Below are positions 11,654-22,252 of a stretch of DNA of 62,000 bases, one piece after another. Below the pieces are notes generated by a model. That model searched no databases. It was not told the DNA's origin and worked only from the letters and a program-made list of their open reading frames with translations. Made by a program: the position numbers and the translations under genes. Position 1 is the first letter of the stretch. Every line of letters starts with the position of its first letter. The stretch is taken from assembly GCA_963575745.1 (NCBI GenBank), contig CAUYUJ010016910.1, positions 80,001 through 142,000 of the forward strand, in the 5' to 3' direction. This DNA is from Prorocentrum cordatum. Its lineage: Eukaryota > Sar > Dinophyceae > Prorocentrales > Prorocentraceae.

Positions 11654-11910
11654 AGTCGGGCCTTCGGTGGAGCTCCCTATGGGTCCACGAAGTTTAACGT
11701 GTGAGGGGTGTACCAAAATGGCCGTGGTGGGCGCACGCGAGAAGCTGGCATTTGAGCCGTCGGCGGAGCTCCCTAGGGGCCACGAACCGTGTGGGCGGGC
11801 GTACCAAAATTGGCACGGTGGGCGCATGCGAGCGCTAGAATGTTGGCCTTCGGTGGAGCTCCCTATGGGGCCACGAAGCGTGTGAGGGGGGTGCCAAGAG
11901 TGAACGGGGT
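11654..11910 (+). repeat. 89-bp satellite family, array 2
   Basis: Three diverged units with CCTTCGGTGGAGCTCCCTAT, GGGGCCACGAAGCGTGTGAG and TACCAAAATGG. It abuts the SL relics directly. Confidence 0.85.
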
Positions 11911-11934
11911 GACGGGAGGAGGGTGGAGGGGGAG

Positions 11935-12060
11935 GAGGAGGGGAGAGGAGAGGAGAGGAGAGGAGAGGAGAGGAGAGGAGAGGAGAGGAGAGGAGAGGAG
12001 AGGAGAGGAGAGGAGAGGAGAGGAGAGGAGAGGAGAGGAGAGGAGAGGAGAGGAGAGGAG
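11935..12060. repeat. (AGGAG)n pentanucleotide tract
   Basis: About 24 near-perfect AGGAG units. It lies between the 89-bp satellite and a CCCAAC/GTTGGG hairpin module. Confidence 0.95.
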
Positions 12061-12084
12061 GTGGGACGCGGGACGTTGCCTCGT

Positions 12085-12122
12085 CAAAGCGAAGACCCAA
12101 CACCACAGGATGGTTGGGACAA
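12085..12122. repeat. CCCAAC/GTTGGG hairpin boundary module, copy 1
   Basis: CCCAAC at 12096-12101 and GTTGGG at 12113-12118 can pair; the module follows a purine-rich tract and precedes an A-rich string. Further copies are near 15565, 16121, 51743 and 52633. Confidence 0.75.
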
Positions 12123-12234
12123 AACATCAGCCCAAAGAATAGCGCAAGGTGCCGCACCAAAAATACTGTGTGCGCCAGGAAATACATGTTCCGCCACAGT
12201 TTCATCTGTCCAAGGGAAAACGCAACCTTCCACG

Positions 12235-12825
12235 CCAGGAATAGAGTCTGCAGTGGGCATAGCGTCTGCACAAAGAATAGTGTTTGCGTCAAGAAATGCG
12301 TCTGCGACAAGACAACCACTTCGCCGGGAATAGCGTCCGCGCCGGGAATAGCGTCTGCTCCGGGAATGGCGCCTGCGCCAGCAACAGCGCCTTCGCCGGG
12401 ACTAGCGTCTGCGCCAGGAATCGCCAAGAATCGCGCCCGCGCCGGGAATAGCGCCTGCGCCAGGAATAGCGTCTGCGCCGGGCATAGCGTCCGCGGCGTG
12501 CATGAATAACGTCTGCGCCGGGAGAAGCGTCCGCGCCAGGAATAGCGTCTTCGCCAGGAGTAGCGTCGGCGCCAAGAATAGCTTCTGCGCCGGGAATAGC
12601 GCTTGCGCCAGGAATCGCGTCTGCGCCAGGAAGAGCGTCTGCGCCAAGCACGCACTGCCGCGTGCCCTTCGAGCAGACCACCCCCAACCTGTTGGAATAG
12701 CGTCTGCGCAAGGAATAGCGTCTTCAAGGGCGATTGCGTCTTCAGCTCGAATTGCGCCTTCACGCGCATTTGCATCTTCACCTCTGCTAGGGCAAAGTCG
12801 TCTTCAAGCGGAATAGCGTCTGCGC
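12235..12825. repeat. 18-bp minisatellite (GCGTCTGCGCC(A/G)GGAATA type)
   Basis: About 25 units of GCGTCTGCGCCGGGAATA with an 18-bp period, interrupted at about 12655-12695. It is unrelated in sequence to the 18-bp array at 8.3 kb. Open frames of six-residue repeats (consensus like NSVCAR) are by-products. Confidence 0.85.
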
Positions 12826-13490
12826 CCGCGCGATTGACCTCGTCCAATTGCGTCTTAGAAAAGCCGATGTGTTATGAGATCGGCGACTGACAACTGGGGA
12901 GGGAAGAAAAGAGAAACGAGAAGGAGGGCGGAGGAGGAAACGGGAGGAGGAAATGGCAGGAGGCGGAGAGAGAAGGCGGGGAAACGTGGGAGAAGATCAG
13001 ACGAGAGAGGATGGGAGTGGCAGTGGAGTGAACAATTGCGCGGAAACTTGGGGGGGGCGCTTCAGATTCACTCGCCATGCGGGGGCCCTTCATCGAAGCG
13101 CCACCCCTGAGCTAAGGCCCGCACCCACAAACTCACCCTGACGGGAGCACAACATCTACCCACGGAAACACTGACCGTGGCCGAGAACCCAAGTCTCAGG
13201 ATCGGTGGACAAGCCCTCCTGACCTCGCCAGGGAAGCACATACACAGACCCTGCGAGCAGGGTTCGCTTGGCCGGGGTCGGTGGAGGTGAACACCTCGAC
13301 CTCGTTCGACTCGGCTTCTTCGCGGGCCCGGCCCCTTTGAACTCTAGATCCCTGTCCGGCGTTTCCGAATAATTGGGTCGCTGTTGATGCAGTCCTGTGG
13401 TCTGGGAGAGAACCTCGTGACGCCGAAATAAACGAGAACCCCCAGGCGCGATGCTCCAGAGTCGCCAAAGGTCTGGGTGCCCACGGGAGG
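12826..13490. other. Unassigned; purine-rich then mixed
   Basis: 12895-13020 is purine-rich (GGAGGAAA-type). 13030-13490 is unique-looking mixed sequence without a recognisable gene or RNA. Confidence 0.5.
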
Positions 13491-13492
13491 AG

Positions 13493-13652
13493 CTCGAGGT
13501 GTACACCACGTTGGTTGGTCGTCCAAGGAGCTCGGTGCTTAGAGACTCCCCAACTGCCGAACCTGATGGACGCCGCAGCGTCTATACACCGCATTGTTTC
13601 GCCGAGTTCCTTGGCTCCGTGGCCGACCAACCGACGCGGTGTATACGTCGAG
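13493..13652. repeat. Imperfect inverted repeat, ~45-50-bp arms
   Basis: Arm 1 (13493-13537) contains GTGTACACCACGTTGGTTGG and CCAAGGAGCTCGG. Arm 2 (13600-13652) is its imperfect reverse complement (CCAACCGACGCGGTGTATAC). About 60 bases separate them. It may be a foldback element. Confidence 0.7.
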
Positions 13653-13802
13653 CGCCTCCGAGGGTAGCTGGCGCCCCCCGACCTGTTGCATGCCAGGAGC
13701 GCCATGCTGTGCATGGCCCTGGCGTCCGCCGGGTCCGGCTGCCGCAGCGCGGCCGCGCCCACCAGGCTAAGCGCGTGCCTGGGTGCACTGTCGCTCAGGG
13801 CT

Positions 13803-13932
13803 GAACCTAAACGGTGTTTTTCGTTTTCGTTTTGTTTTCGTTTTCCCTCGTTCTGTCTCCAATCCGCCTTTAACACAAAACGAAATCGAAACGATAACGG
13901 ACCACGAAATCGCCAAAACACCGTTCAGGTCC
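13803..13932. mobile_element. MITE-like element, 16-bp terminal inverted repeats
   Basis: Left end ACCTAAACGGTGTTTT (13805-13820) and right end AAAACACCGTTCAGGT (13915-13930) match inverted at 15 of 16 positions. The interior is AT-richer than the surroundings (CGTTTTCGTTTTG and CGAAATCGAAACG). No target duplication was verified. Confidence 0.6.
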
Positions 13933-14034
13933 ACCCCTGCTGTCGCTTGCTCTCTTCCCGCCACGCTGCTGCTGACTGTTCCTTTTTTTCCGGGGGGGGA
14001 GGGGAGCGCCCAAACGGGGGGGGGCGAAATCATG

Positions 14035-14589
14035 GCACGAGGCACGTGCGCTGACGACGAAGGGGGGAAGAGGTTGTGGGGAGGCGGGGGGGGCGGCAAC
14101 GCGTTTACCCTGACGATGTGCCCAGACTTTGCGCAACGCGTGGCCGAAATAGCTGAGTAGACTTTATGTAGGGGGGGGAAACGTGGTGATGGCTATATGT
14201 TCTGCGAGCGTTACTTGGGAGGCTCGCGAACTGCGCGATTCGCAGGACACCGATCGATTGACAAAGGCTTGATGGGGATGAATCGCTATTCCCCTGAATC
14301 GAAGGGAGCGAAGGGCGAAGACTATGAGGAGAAGGCGGACGAGGCTCTTGAAAAATCAGCGGGGCAGCAGCAAGAGGACATGGCAACAGGAAGGAAATGA
14401 CGACGAGAGAAAGGTACAGGAAGGAAAGATATGTTGCTTCGAAGCGCGCCACCTAACAGTTATGGTCAGTAAAAGAACTGCGCGAGGCCGAGCTGCTTTG
14501 CCAACTGCTGGGCCTTTCCCCTTCATTCTCCAACGCGGGATTAAACGCGCGCAGGCTCGTCGGGAAGTCTAATCTGAATCTTCCTCGGA
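14035..14589. other. Left flank module of the 102-bp satellite, copy 1
   Basis: 14104-14140 (TTTACCCTGACGATG, then TTGCGCAACGCG) and 14195-14290 (GGAGGCTCGCGAACTGCG, TTCGCAGGACACCGATCGAT, ACAAAGGCTTGATGG) recur at 16153-16340 and, more diverged, at 51783-51960. In each case a 102-bp array follows. Confidence 0.7.
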
Positions 14590-15430
14590 CGTCATTATGC
14601 TGGAACCCCTCGGAAGTGGCGACGGTTTCGCAGACCGCGGCCCCCCAGGGATAGCGAGGTTTAATACGAATCCGCTGCGACGCCATTCTGCTGGCCCCCC
14701 CCAGCAGCCCTCGAAAGTGGCGACAGTTCCGCAGAGCGCAGCCCCCCAGGGATGGCGAGGTGTAATTTCGATCCGCGTATGGCGTCAATGTGCTGGCCCC
14801 CCAGCAGCCCTCGAAAGTGACGACGGCTTCGCAGGTCACAGCACCCCCAGGGATGGCGAGGTCCAATCTGAATCCGCGCATGTCGTCACTGGGGACAGTT
14901 TCGCAGATCGCAGCCCCTCAGGGACAGCGAAGTCCAATCTGAATCCGCGCATGGTGCCACTGCGCTGCTCCCCACCCCCCCAGCATCCTTTCAAAACGGC
15001 GACAAGTTGGCAGACCGCAGCACCCCAGGGATGGCGAGGTTTCATACGAATCCGCGTACGACGCCACTCTGTTGCCCCTCCCTAACCATCCTCCAAAGTG
15101 TCTCAGTCACCCACACACACACACACATCGCGAGGAATCCGCGTAAGACGACACTGTGCTGCCCCCCCCCCAGCAGCCTTCGAAACTAGCGAGCGTTTGA
15201 TAAATCGCAGCCCCCCAAGGATGGCGAGGTCGAATCTGAGTCCGCGTATGCCAACACCGCGTTGGCCCCCCACGCAGCTCTCGAAAGTGGCGACGCTTTC
15301 GCAGACCGCAGCCCCCCAGGGACGGCGAGGTCTAATCTGAGTCCGCGCATGGCGTCACTGTGCTGCCCACCCCCGGCAGCATTCGAAAGTGGCGACAATT
15401 TCGCATATCGTAGCCCCCCCGGGGGCGGCG
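14590..15430 (+). repeat. ~102-bp satellite, array 1
   Basis: Units contain CCCTCGAAAGTGGCGAC, TTTCGCAGA(T/C)CGCAGCCCCC, GGGATGGCGAGGT, AATCTGAATCCGCG and GTGCTGGCCCCCCAGCAG. About seven diverged units lie here. Same family as 15.9-16.07, 16.4-17.44, 19.34-19.49 and 51.99-52.55 kb. Confidence 0.9.
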
Positions 15431-15590
15431 AGCTCGGAGACAGGCACAAGAAAGATACGAGACAAGAGTAGAGAGAGAGGGAGAGAGAGACAGAGAGAGA
15501 GAGAGAGGAGTGAACGAACAACAAACACGAGAGAGAGAGAGAGGCGCTCTAGCCCAAAGAGAACCCAACAACTGAGGGTTGGGAAACGTA
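15431..15590. repeat. GA-rich tract plus hairpin boundary module, copy 2
   Basis: 15460-15545 is (GAGA)n with interruptions. CCCAAC (15564-15569) and GTTGGG (15578-15583) form the recurring hairpin, followed by GAAACG. Confidence 0.75.
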
Positions 15591-15889
15591 AGGGGGGGCC
15601 ACGACATCCGCGAAGACCTCACGACCACGGCCATGAGATCCACACCCCGAAATCACCACCACCCTCTTGGCAGCCCCCCGACTCTTGGCAGGCCGCAGAA
15701 GCGGCCCTTCCAAGGAGGGCGAGGAGGGATCGGAGGCTTCCAGGGAGAAGGCCCCCCGGCACCCTGCACCTCGCAACCTGCCTTCTTAATCCCACCAGCC
15801 CTATAGGGCGTGGGTGGTTTACAGCGTTTCCTCTTCCAACCCCCTTTCTTCCCCGTCGGGAAAGGGGTTTATATCTGCTTCCTATCCGT
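15591..15889. other. Spacer with a dispersed motif shared with 46.2 kb
   Basis: TCCCACCAGCCCT, GGGCGTGGGTGGT and a nearby AACCCC(C/T)TTCTT (15790-15850) recur at 46245-46305. No gene. Confidence 0.55.
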
Positions 15890-16070
15890 GAGCTTTCGCA
15901 GATCGCAGCCACCCAAAGGATGGCGAGGTCGAAGATGAATCCAAAAGGGGCCCAACTGTGCTGCCCACCCCCAGCAGCCTGGCCCCGTCCCCAGCCGCCT
16001 TCGAACATGGCAACAGGGCGCGGCCTCCCCAAGGATCGCAGCCCCCGAGTGGGCACTCGGGAGGGAGGCG
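15890..16070 (+). repeat. ~102-bp satellite, short array 2
   Basis: One to two units with TTTCGCAGATCGCAGCC and GGATGGCGAGGTC. Confidence 0.8.
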
Positions 16071-16389
16071 GGAGGAGGAGGACGCCGTGGCGACTACAAT
16101 GCTGCATTCACGAGGGGAGACCCACAACGGAGGGTTGGGAACAATACGAATCACCACCCTGGTGATGCACGCAAGCCTTGCGCAACGTGTGGCCAAAAGA
16201 GCTGGGGAACAAATGCTGGGGGTGATAACGGGGCAAGGACCTATAGTTGGTGCGACCGCCACCTGGGGGACACACCGAGCTGCGCAATTCGCAGGGTACC
16301 GATCGGTGGACAAAGGCATGATGGAAGCGATTGGTTATTTCCCTGGCTCGAAAGGAAAGAGAACTGACCCCCCAACAGCCACCCAAAAT
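16071..16389. repeat. Purine tract, hairpin module copy 3 and left flank module copy 2
   Basis: CCCACAAC (16121-16128) and GTTGGG (16134-16139) form the hairpin. 16153-16190 has CACCCTGGTGATG then CCTTGCGCAACG. 16270-16340 has GCTGCGCAATTCGCAGGGTA then CCGATCGGTGGACAAAGGC. This parallels 14104-14290. Confidence 0.75.
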
Positions 16390-17440
16390 TGATTACAGTT
16401 TCCCAGCTCGCACCCCCCAAAAGTAACGGCGAGGTCTAATATGAGTCCGCGGCAGGTACACACGGCGTTGGCCCTCCCAGCAGCATTCGATTAAATCCGG
16501 GTGGGGCCCCCGCTACGCTGGCCAACCCAATAAGCCCTCGAAAATAGCGGCAACTTCAAAGATCGCAGCCCCCTTGGATCGCTGCCCCCCCCACCCACCA
16601 ACCCTCGAAAGTGGCGGCATGTTTGCCCATACCGGCCCCCCCAGGGATGGCGAAGTTTAAATCAAACTCGCGTGGGACCCCAATGTGCTGGCCCCCCTTG
16701 GCAGCCCTCGAAAGCAGCGACAACCTCGCAAATCGCATCCCCTCAGGTATGGCGAGGTCGACTCTGACTCTGCGTGTGGCGACGTTGTGCTGCCCCGCCG
16801 CCCCCCCAGCAGCCCTCGAGAGTGGCACAAGTTTCGCACATCGCAGCCCCCAAGGGATAGCGAGGTCTAGTCCGATTCTGTCTAGGGAGACGCTGTGCTG
16901 TCCCCCCCCGCACCCCTCGGAACTGGCGACACTTTCGCCGATCGCAGCCCCCCAAGGATGGCGCGGTCGACTATGAATCCGCGTATGGCGACATTGTGCT
17001 GGCCACCCCAGCAGCCCTCGAAGGTGGCGACAATTTCGCCGATCGCAGCGCCCACTGGGATGGCGAGGTCGAGTGCGAATCCGCGTATGGCGTCAATGTG
17101 CTGGCTCCCCCGGAGGCCTTCGAAAAGTGGCGACAGCTTCGCCGATCGCACCCCCCAATGATGGCGAGGTTTAGTTTGGATCCGCGTGTGGCGTCACTGT
17201 GGTGGCCCCCGCAGCAGCCCTCGAAAATGTCGACTAATTCGCACATCGCAACGCTCCACAAACGGCGAAGTCAAATATAGTCTGGGTATGGCGACGCTGA
17301 GCGCCCCCCCCACCACCACCCCCAGCAGCCCTCGAAACTGGCGACGGCATTGCAGATCGCAGCCCCTGGACGATGGCGTGGTCCAATCTGGTCCGGGCAT
17401 GGCGATACTGTCCTGGCCCCCCCCTACTTTTGAAAGTCAC
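16390..17440 (+). repeat. ~102-bp satellite, array 3
   Basis: About ten diverged units with CCCTCGAAA(G/A)TGGCGAC, ATCGCAGCCCCC and GGATGGCGAGGTC. Divergence between units is greater than at 52 kb, so this array is older or less homogenised. Confidence 0.9.
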
Positions 17441-17579
17441 AGGCGGTGCGCGCCGGTGGGCGCATAAGCAAGACGATTCGTGCACGTCGCACGCTCGTCA
17501 AACATGTAAAACGCAGTGCAGATCCACGTTCGTTTGCACTGACAAGCAAGAGGGGGGAGGGGAGAACAGGTGAAGGGAG

Positions 17580-19330
17580 GGGCGCGAAAAACTAAAGATG
17601 ACGCGCTTCGGACGCCCACTGTTGACGCGGACGTCCTCTCCTGCGGCGGACGGCCCACGTTCTGGGCGATCCGTCTGCGTTAAAGAGCACAAGCTTCATA
17701 CATGAATTCAAATCGTAGTTGGCGGCGTCGTTGTACAATTGCTTTTGTCAGCCAAGCAATGTTTGCGACAAGGGTTTCGTTGAAGCTGTCTCTAAAACAG
17801 TCTCGTTGCGCACTCTAGATAGGCGCGATGATGGGATGCCCAACGCTCGGCGCACACACCTACAGTGAAATGCGCCCAGACGATCACGATCAACCTTAAG
17901 CAGCCAAAGAGAATCCAATAAAAGAAACTTTGCTCAAGGCGACGCTGTCGAAGATCTGATATTCCCGCTTCCACCCAAGACGCGACATTGCCCATGCGGT
18001 GTCAAATTACTTGAATGTCCGGCTCGCCTCCCCCAGCCCTCTGGACAATTCGGCTGCAGCCCTCCCGTCGCAAGACACCTGGCCTCCTAGATGCACGGCG
18101 TCTCGGACTGTCTTGATATCGCCCCCATCTAGTCTCATAACCATATTGTTCGCGGGCACCTGCATCTGCGCTGTCTCGTCCCAAGTCAAATACAAGCCAT
18201 AGCTGCGTGCTTCCCCAAATATAGCGTTCAACAATTCTTGGAGGTTCGTCTGGTGCTTAGAAAAACCGCATGCGTCGCTGCATATAACACGTCCCGTGCA
18301 ATCACATGCGCAAGCTCTCGCTGAAGATGCAACGCGTCAACCGCATCGTGTAGCATGACCGTCTGGACCGCGATGAAAGGGCGCAGGGAGAGACGGCATC
18401 CTTGTGCAATGCCGGCGTTCTATCGCGCCTCAGATGAGGTACCAGCACTGTCAGACAACAATATATATATATAGGGTCGCCTAAAAGGAACGCGCCACTT
18501 TCGCCATTTCGGGTAGGAACCCGAATATGTGCATAGCTTTGCACATAAGAGCCCGGTTGATTATGTCAAAAGCTTTGGCCCCATCCAACATCAACACCAT
18601 GATTTCCATCATCGTTGCTACTGTGTGCAAACTCAATCATGCGCCGAGCGAGCATGAGAGCGCCCCCAGTGCAACGTCCAGGTCGAAGGCCACGCTGCGA
18701 ATCACGCGTGCGCTTCTCTGAGCCTTCGCAAATCAAGCGTATGTGAATAAGCGACGCTAATACGGCGCAACCCATCGAATGCCATGCAATAGGCCTACAA
18801 CTCTATGGAGGGGCTGCGCCTCCGATTTCTAAAACATAGAACTACTTTAGCTCTTTTCAAGGATTCGGGGATCGATTTCCTGTTCCAGCAGTGGACCAAG
18901 CCGTAATGACATAGCACTTGCATATTCATCGCACGTGCGAATCTTCCAAACATATGATGGCATGAAATCTGGACCTGCAGCCTTCCCATACTTCAATCTC
19001 TGCAAAACCCCCGGCAACTCACCCACGCAAAAAAAAAAAAAAAAAAAAAAAAACTGTCTGCGCTGATGGGCAAGACTCCCCACTCCCCCCCCCCCCCCCG
19101 AGCGGAACATCCCGGTCTGGCTGGAGATTAGGGTGATGACTTTGCCACTGCACTGCCCCTAGATGGTCGATCATGGTCCAGGGTGTCTTTCCGCCGTGCC
19201 AGACCAAGTGCCACCCAGCTTCTTGATGTCTACGTGATTGGTTGATTTTGGCCTGCGCAGATACTTTTCTGCTTCCCAGCTGCCGCCACCTGCGACATCT
19301 TCCAGCCGGGCTGTGAGACTCTCGAACATG
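17580..19330 (-). mobile_element. Decayed non-LTR retrotransposon (LINE-like), reverse-transcriptase part
   Basis: Minus-strand translations in shifting frames give reverse-transcriptase landmarks in the right order: YGKAAGPDFMP (about 19000), LRLGPLLEQEIDP (about 18880), RGLRPGRCTGGAL (about 18680), motif A LDGAKAFDIINRAL (about 18570), IAQGCRLS (about 18400), motif C region VLYAATHAVF (about 18270), and downstream WDETAQMQVP, VHLGGQVSCDG (about 18080) and a tail RRRRGRPRQQW (about 17620). The usual YADD box reads YAAT and at least four frameshifts or stops intervene, so the copy is dead. A 25-base A run (19029-19053, plus strand) sits just upstream of the reverse-transcriptase start. Upstream of 19330 a 102-bp satellite unit replaces any endonuclease region. 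GC is lower than in the flanks. Confidence 0.85.
18240..19010 (-). pseudogene. Reverse transcriptase pseudogene of the LINE-like element
   Basis: This is the palm/fingers part. In family members it copies the element RNA at a nicked genomic target. The segment before motif A (to EFAHSSNDDG) and the segment with motif A (MMEIMVLMLDGAKAFD) overlap in two frames near 18600, showing a frameshift. The first catalytic Asp (LDGAKAFD) is kept, but the paired Asp residues of motif C are lost. No intact ORF remains. Confidence 0.8.
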
Positions 19331-19334
19331 CAAA

Positions 19335-19495
19335 CGGCTTAACTGATCGCGGCACCCCCAAGGACGGCGAGGTTTGATGCAAGTCTGCGCATGGGGCCAC
19401 TGCGCTGGCTGCTGGCCACCCGCGGCAGCCCTCGAAAAGGGCGACAGCCCCGCAGATCGCAGCCCCCCTGGGGGGGGGGGGGGCGGGAGGGAAGC
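19335..19495 (+). repeat. ~102-bp satellite, isolated unit beside the LINE
   Basis: Has AGGACGGCGAGGTTTGATGC, GGCAGCCCTCGAAAAGGGCG and CCGCAGATCGCAGCCCCCC. It lies at the 5' side of the truncated LINE, so satellite spread or recombination may have cut the element. Confidence 0.8.
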
Positions 19496-20377
19496 CACCC
19501 AGGGGTGCTTGAGTTCTATATTACAGAACCCGCTGTTCAACAACAATCATCATAGAACCCAAGAGCTATGATCATAACTTAACATGTGCAAGAATAAAGA
19601 AAATGGAGATGCACATGCAACTAAGCTTGAGACCCGCACGGCATGCGCAGCGCAAGCGGGGAAAGCGATATAATAAGGAGGAGGAGGAGGAGGAGGAGGG
19701 GGGAAAGAAGGGAGCGAGGGAGAAAAGGAACAGGAGGAGGAGGAGGAAGATGAGGAAGAGGGGGGGGAGGAAGAGGAGGAGGAGGAGGAGGAGGAAAAGG
19801 AGGTGGAGGAGCGCGACAAGAAGAGACTCTGATGAAGAGGAGGCTTAAAAGTAGAAGAAAGAAGAGGAGGATGAGACGAGTCCACGGCGTCTTCCGTCTT
19901 CCCCCCTCCCTCCCGCCATTCCCCCCCCCCTCCTCCCTGACTCTCTCGTGCCCCCCCCCCTGCCTGCCTCGCTGCCTGCGTGCCTGCGTTCCTGCCGACT
20001 TGTCTGCATGCTTGCTTGCTTGCCCCCGACCCTCGAGTGCCGCGATCCCCCTTCTCCTCTCCTTATCTTGCTCCTGACCAATCGTGTTCATCATCATCCT
20101 CATGTTCTTCGTCTTCCTCCTCCTCCGTTTCACCTCCCCCCATCTCGCCCATTAGTCGCTATCGTCCGCCTGTCTCTATCACCGCCCTTGTTGCTTATTA
20201 TGATTATTATTATTATTATTATTAGTCGTAGTATTATTATTAGTTGTGCATGTCTAAATATTTCCTCTCGTCTTCCTTCTGCGAACTTCTCTTTCCAGAT
20301 TGTATGTTCCCTGTCGCGTTCGGACCGGCACCGACGACACCGTTGAATGTCCGAGGGGGCGCCACGGGATGCTCTCA
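19496..20377. other. Simple-sequence-rich spacer
   Basis: 19678-19850 is GGA/GAAG purine triplets, 19900-20060 is pyrimidine-rich with CTGCCTG units, 20080-20140 is TCC/TCATC, and 20200-20240 is (ATT)n. No gene recognised. Confidence 0.7.
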
Positions 20378-21210
20378 CTAGTTGGCCGACGGCATGCGCA
20401 GCACAGCGTGGCGCACGTGGTATTCCATTAGAATGTTCAACTGTTGCTTTACCACCTTGATGTCTTTCTCGAGGGTCGTGATCTTCGAATTCATTTTCAT
20501 CATCTCTGCGGTAGCGTTGTTCAGCGCGATGTGCGCCTCTCGGCCCCCGCACATTCGCCCACTCGTTCTCATTGTCGTTGTCGGCCTCGTCCGTCCTCTC
20601 ATCCTTCACCTACACCGTCGACCACCGCCGCCGTCGTCGGCGCTGTCATCATCGTGGTCGCGCCACCGTTGCTCACCCTCGTCGCGTTGCACCTCTCAGC
20701 ACTAAGGTCCACGTGTCCTCCTCCCCCATCTCCTGATCCTACCACCCCGTACCTCCTCATCCATTGATCCTCCTGCCATCCTTTTTCAGACATGTCTCTC
20801 CGCGCCTGCTCCATATCTGCTGAACTCGTGGCGGCTGACTCGAGCACCGAGCTGACCGCTTCCATGAGATGGATCGCTGGGTCAAAGGGCTGGCTGTCGT
20901 CCGCCTTCTCGTCGTGGCTGTCCGTGTCGATCGAACCGCCCTTGCCGCCCTTGCCCGTCGAGGAGCCGTCGCCACTGCCGCAAGCTGCGCCACTGCCCTT
21001 GCCCTTGTTCTTGCCCGCTGCCGCCTCGTAACCGAAGCGCTCGGCGTCCGAGAAGCGAACCGACTTGCAGCTCATGTCGCTGAGGTCGTCGTCGTCGAAA
21101 TCGTTGTCATCGCCCTTGCCCTTGCCCTTGTCGAGCCTGCTGGCGCCGTCGGCGTCCGCCTCCTCGCCGCGGCTGCGCGACTGAGATCGACAGCCGCGCG
21201 CGTCTGCCAT
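20378..21210 (-). CDS. Hypothetical two-exon gene, acidic/Gly-rich N-terminus and C-terminal coiled coil
   Basis: Exon 1 runs 21210-20677 (178 codons) and exon 2 runs 20536-20378 (52 codons plus stop). The 140-nt intron starts GTGAGC and ends AG; both junctions are in phase 0. The N-terminal half has KGKGKGDDNDFDDDD and a Gly/Ser/Lys-rich linker; a segment QPFDPAIHLMEAVSSVLES looks folded; exon 2 encodes a heptad-like helix (MKMNSKITTLEKDIKVVKQQ). I do not recognise the family. The start is chosen because it is the first ATG after a DinoSL-like sequence 53 bases upstream on the same strand. It is on the same strand as all other putative genes to 35 kb. The exact acceptor is an inference. Confidence 0.6.
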
Positions 21211-21263
21211 CCTGCCTCGAGTGATCTCGCCGTGCCAAGTAACTCAGTTTCTGCGATGTTGGT

Positions 21264-21276
21264 TTGAGCCAAAATG
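21264..21276 (-). other. DinoSL relic (partial)
   Basis: The minus strand reads CATTTTGGCTCAA, 13 of 13 identical to the DinoSL 3' region, but the 5' bases and the terminal G are lost. It lies 53 bases before the ATG at 21210. Confidence 0.6.
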
Positions 21277-21941
21277 TTCGACGCGAATGCCTGGATCCAG
21301 GAATGTGCCGACTGCGTTTTCGCTGTGCATGGCCGGAGGGGGACCGAAACAGCGTTTAAAACCGAATTCGATATTTCGTAGAACCGCTTCGGGCCTCACC
21401 CTGGAACGAAACCAAAACGATCCTGGACGTTAGTGCCCCATGATCGTCCTTGCTTATCATGCTCATCCGTTTCTTGCGTTTCATGCTAGTCATCCCCGCC
21501 CTTATTCCGCTATGTTGTCATTTCTCCTACATTTCCTCCGACCCATCCTCCATCCTCGCTCTAGTTCATACTCATTCTTCCCGAGCGCCTAGCCCTCCGC
21601 CCCAATTCGCTACCTCATCACCCTCCACTCGTTTCTTTCTGTTCTGGGCTAGCAACAGAGCCTGGACACCGATGGGGCCTGGGCGGGAGCGAAACTGAAA
21701 TGCACCTACGTGAACCCGAAGGCGGTCGGTCTCCACCCAGCTCTCTGTGCGGGGGGTGGTGGCGTTTTTTAGGTTCCGTATCGTTGGCATTCTCATCGTC
21801 ATGTTCATCGTCATCACGCTCTGCTGTCGTTCTCCTCGATACCTCTCCGTACGTGTTCCTCATCTGCGTTTACCGGCCACCTCGGGAAACTGGATTCGAC
21901 TCTCACCCCTGCTCATGCACCGCTTGGGCTGAGTGTGGGTA
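21277..21941. other. Unassigned
   Basis: No gene or repeat family recognised; composition is closer to 50-55% GC than most of the window. Confidence 0.4.
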
Positions 21942-21987
21942 CAGTTTGGATGCATTTTGGATGCATTTTGGATGCCTTTTGGATGCG
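21942..21987. repeat. 11-bp repeat, CATTTTGGATG type
   Basis: Four units of 11 bases (CAGTTTGGATG, CATTTTGGATG twice, CCTTTTGGATG). Related to AGTTTGGACGG arrays at 27.5-27.64 kb and AGTTTGGATGG at 32.5 kb. It lies on the left side of the mobile unit. Confidence 0.8.
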
Positions 21988-22252
21988 CCTGGCACGAGCA
22001 CTGGATATGTTTGCACACATCCCACAACACGCTACGTGTCAATCAATTCGTGAAACGTCGGGTCGTACCCGAACGGATGCCAGAACAGATGCGGCGTCCA
22101 TCTCCTCAGCTCCTCTCATCCTCGTCGTCATCGCTCACGTCGTACATGCCATCACCCGCATCACCGTCCTCGTGATCACCATCCTCATCATCATCCTCGT
22201 ACTCCTCCTCCTCCCAGCCGCCATCATACTACATAACTTGGCCTAGGTACAT
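21988..22252. other. Unassigned 3' flank of the methyltransferase-like gene
   Basis: Contains TCATCGTC-type pyrimidine-rich sequence (22090-22225). No gene seen. Confidence 0.4.
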
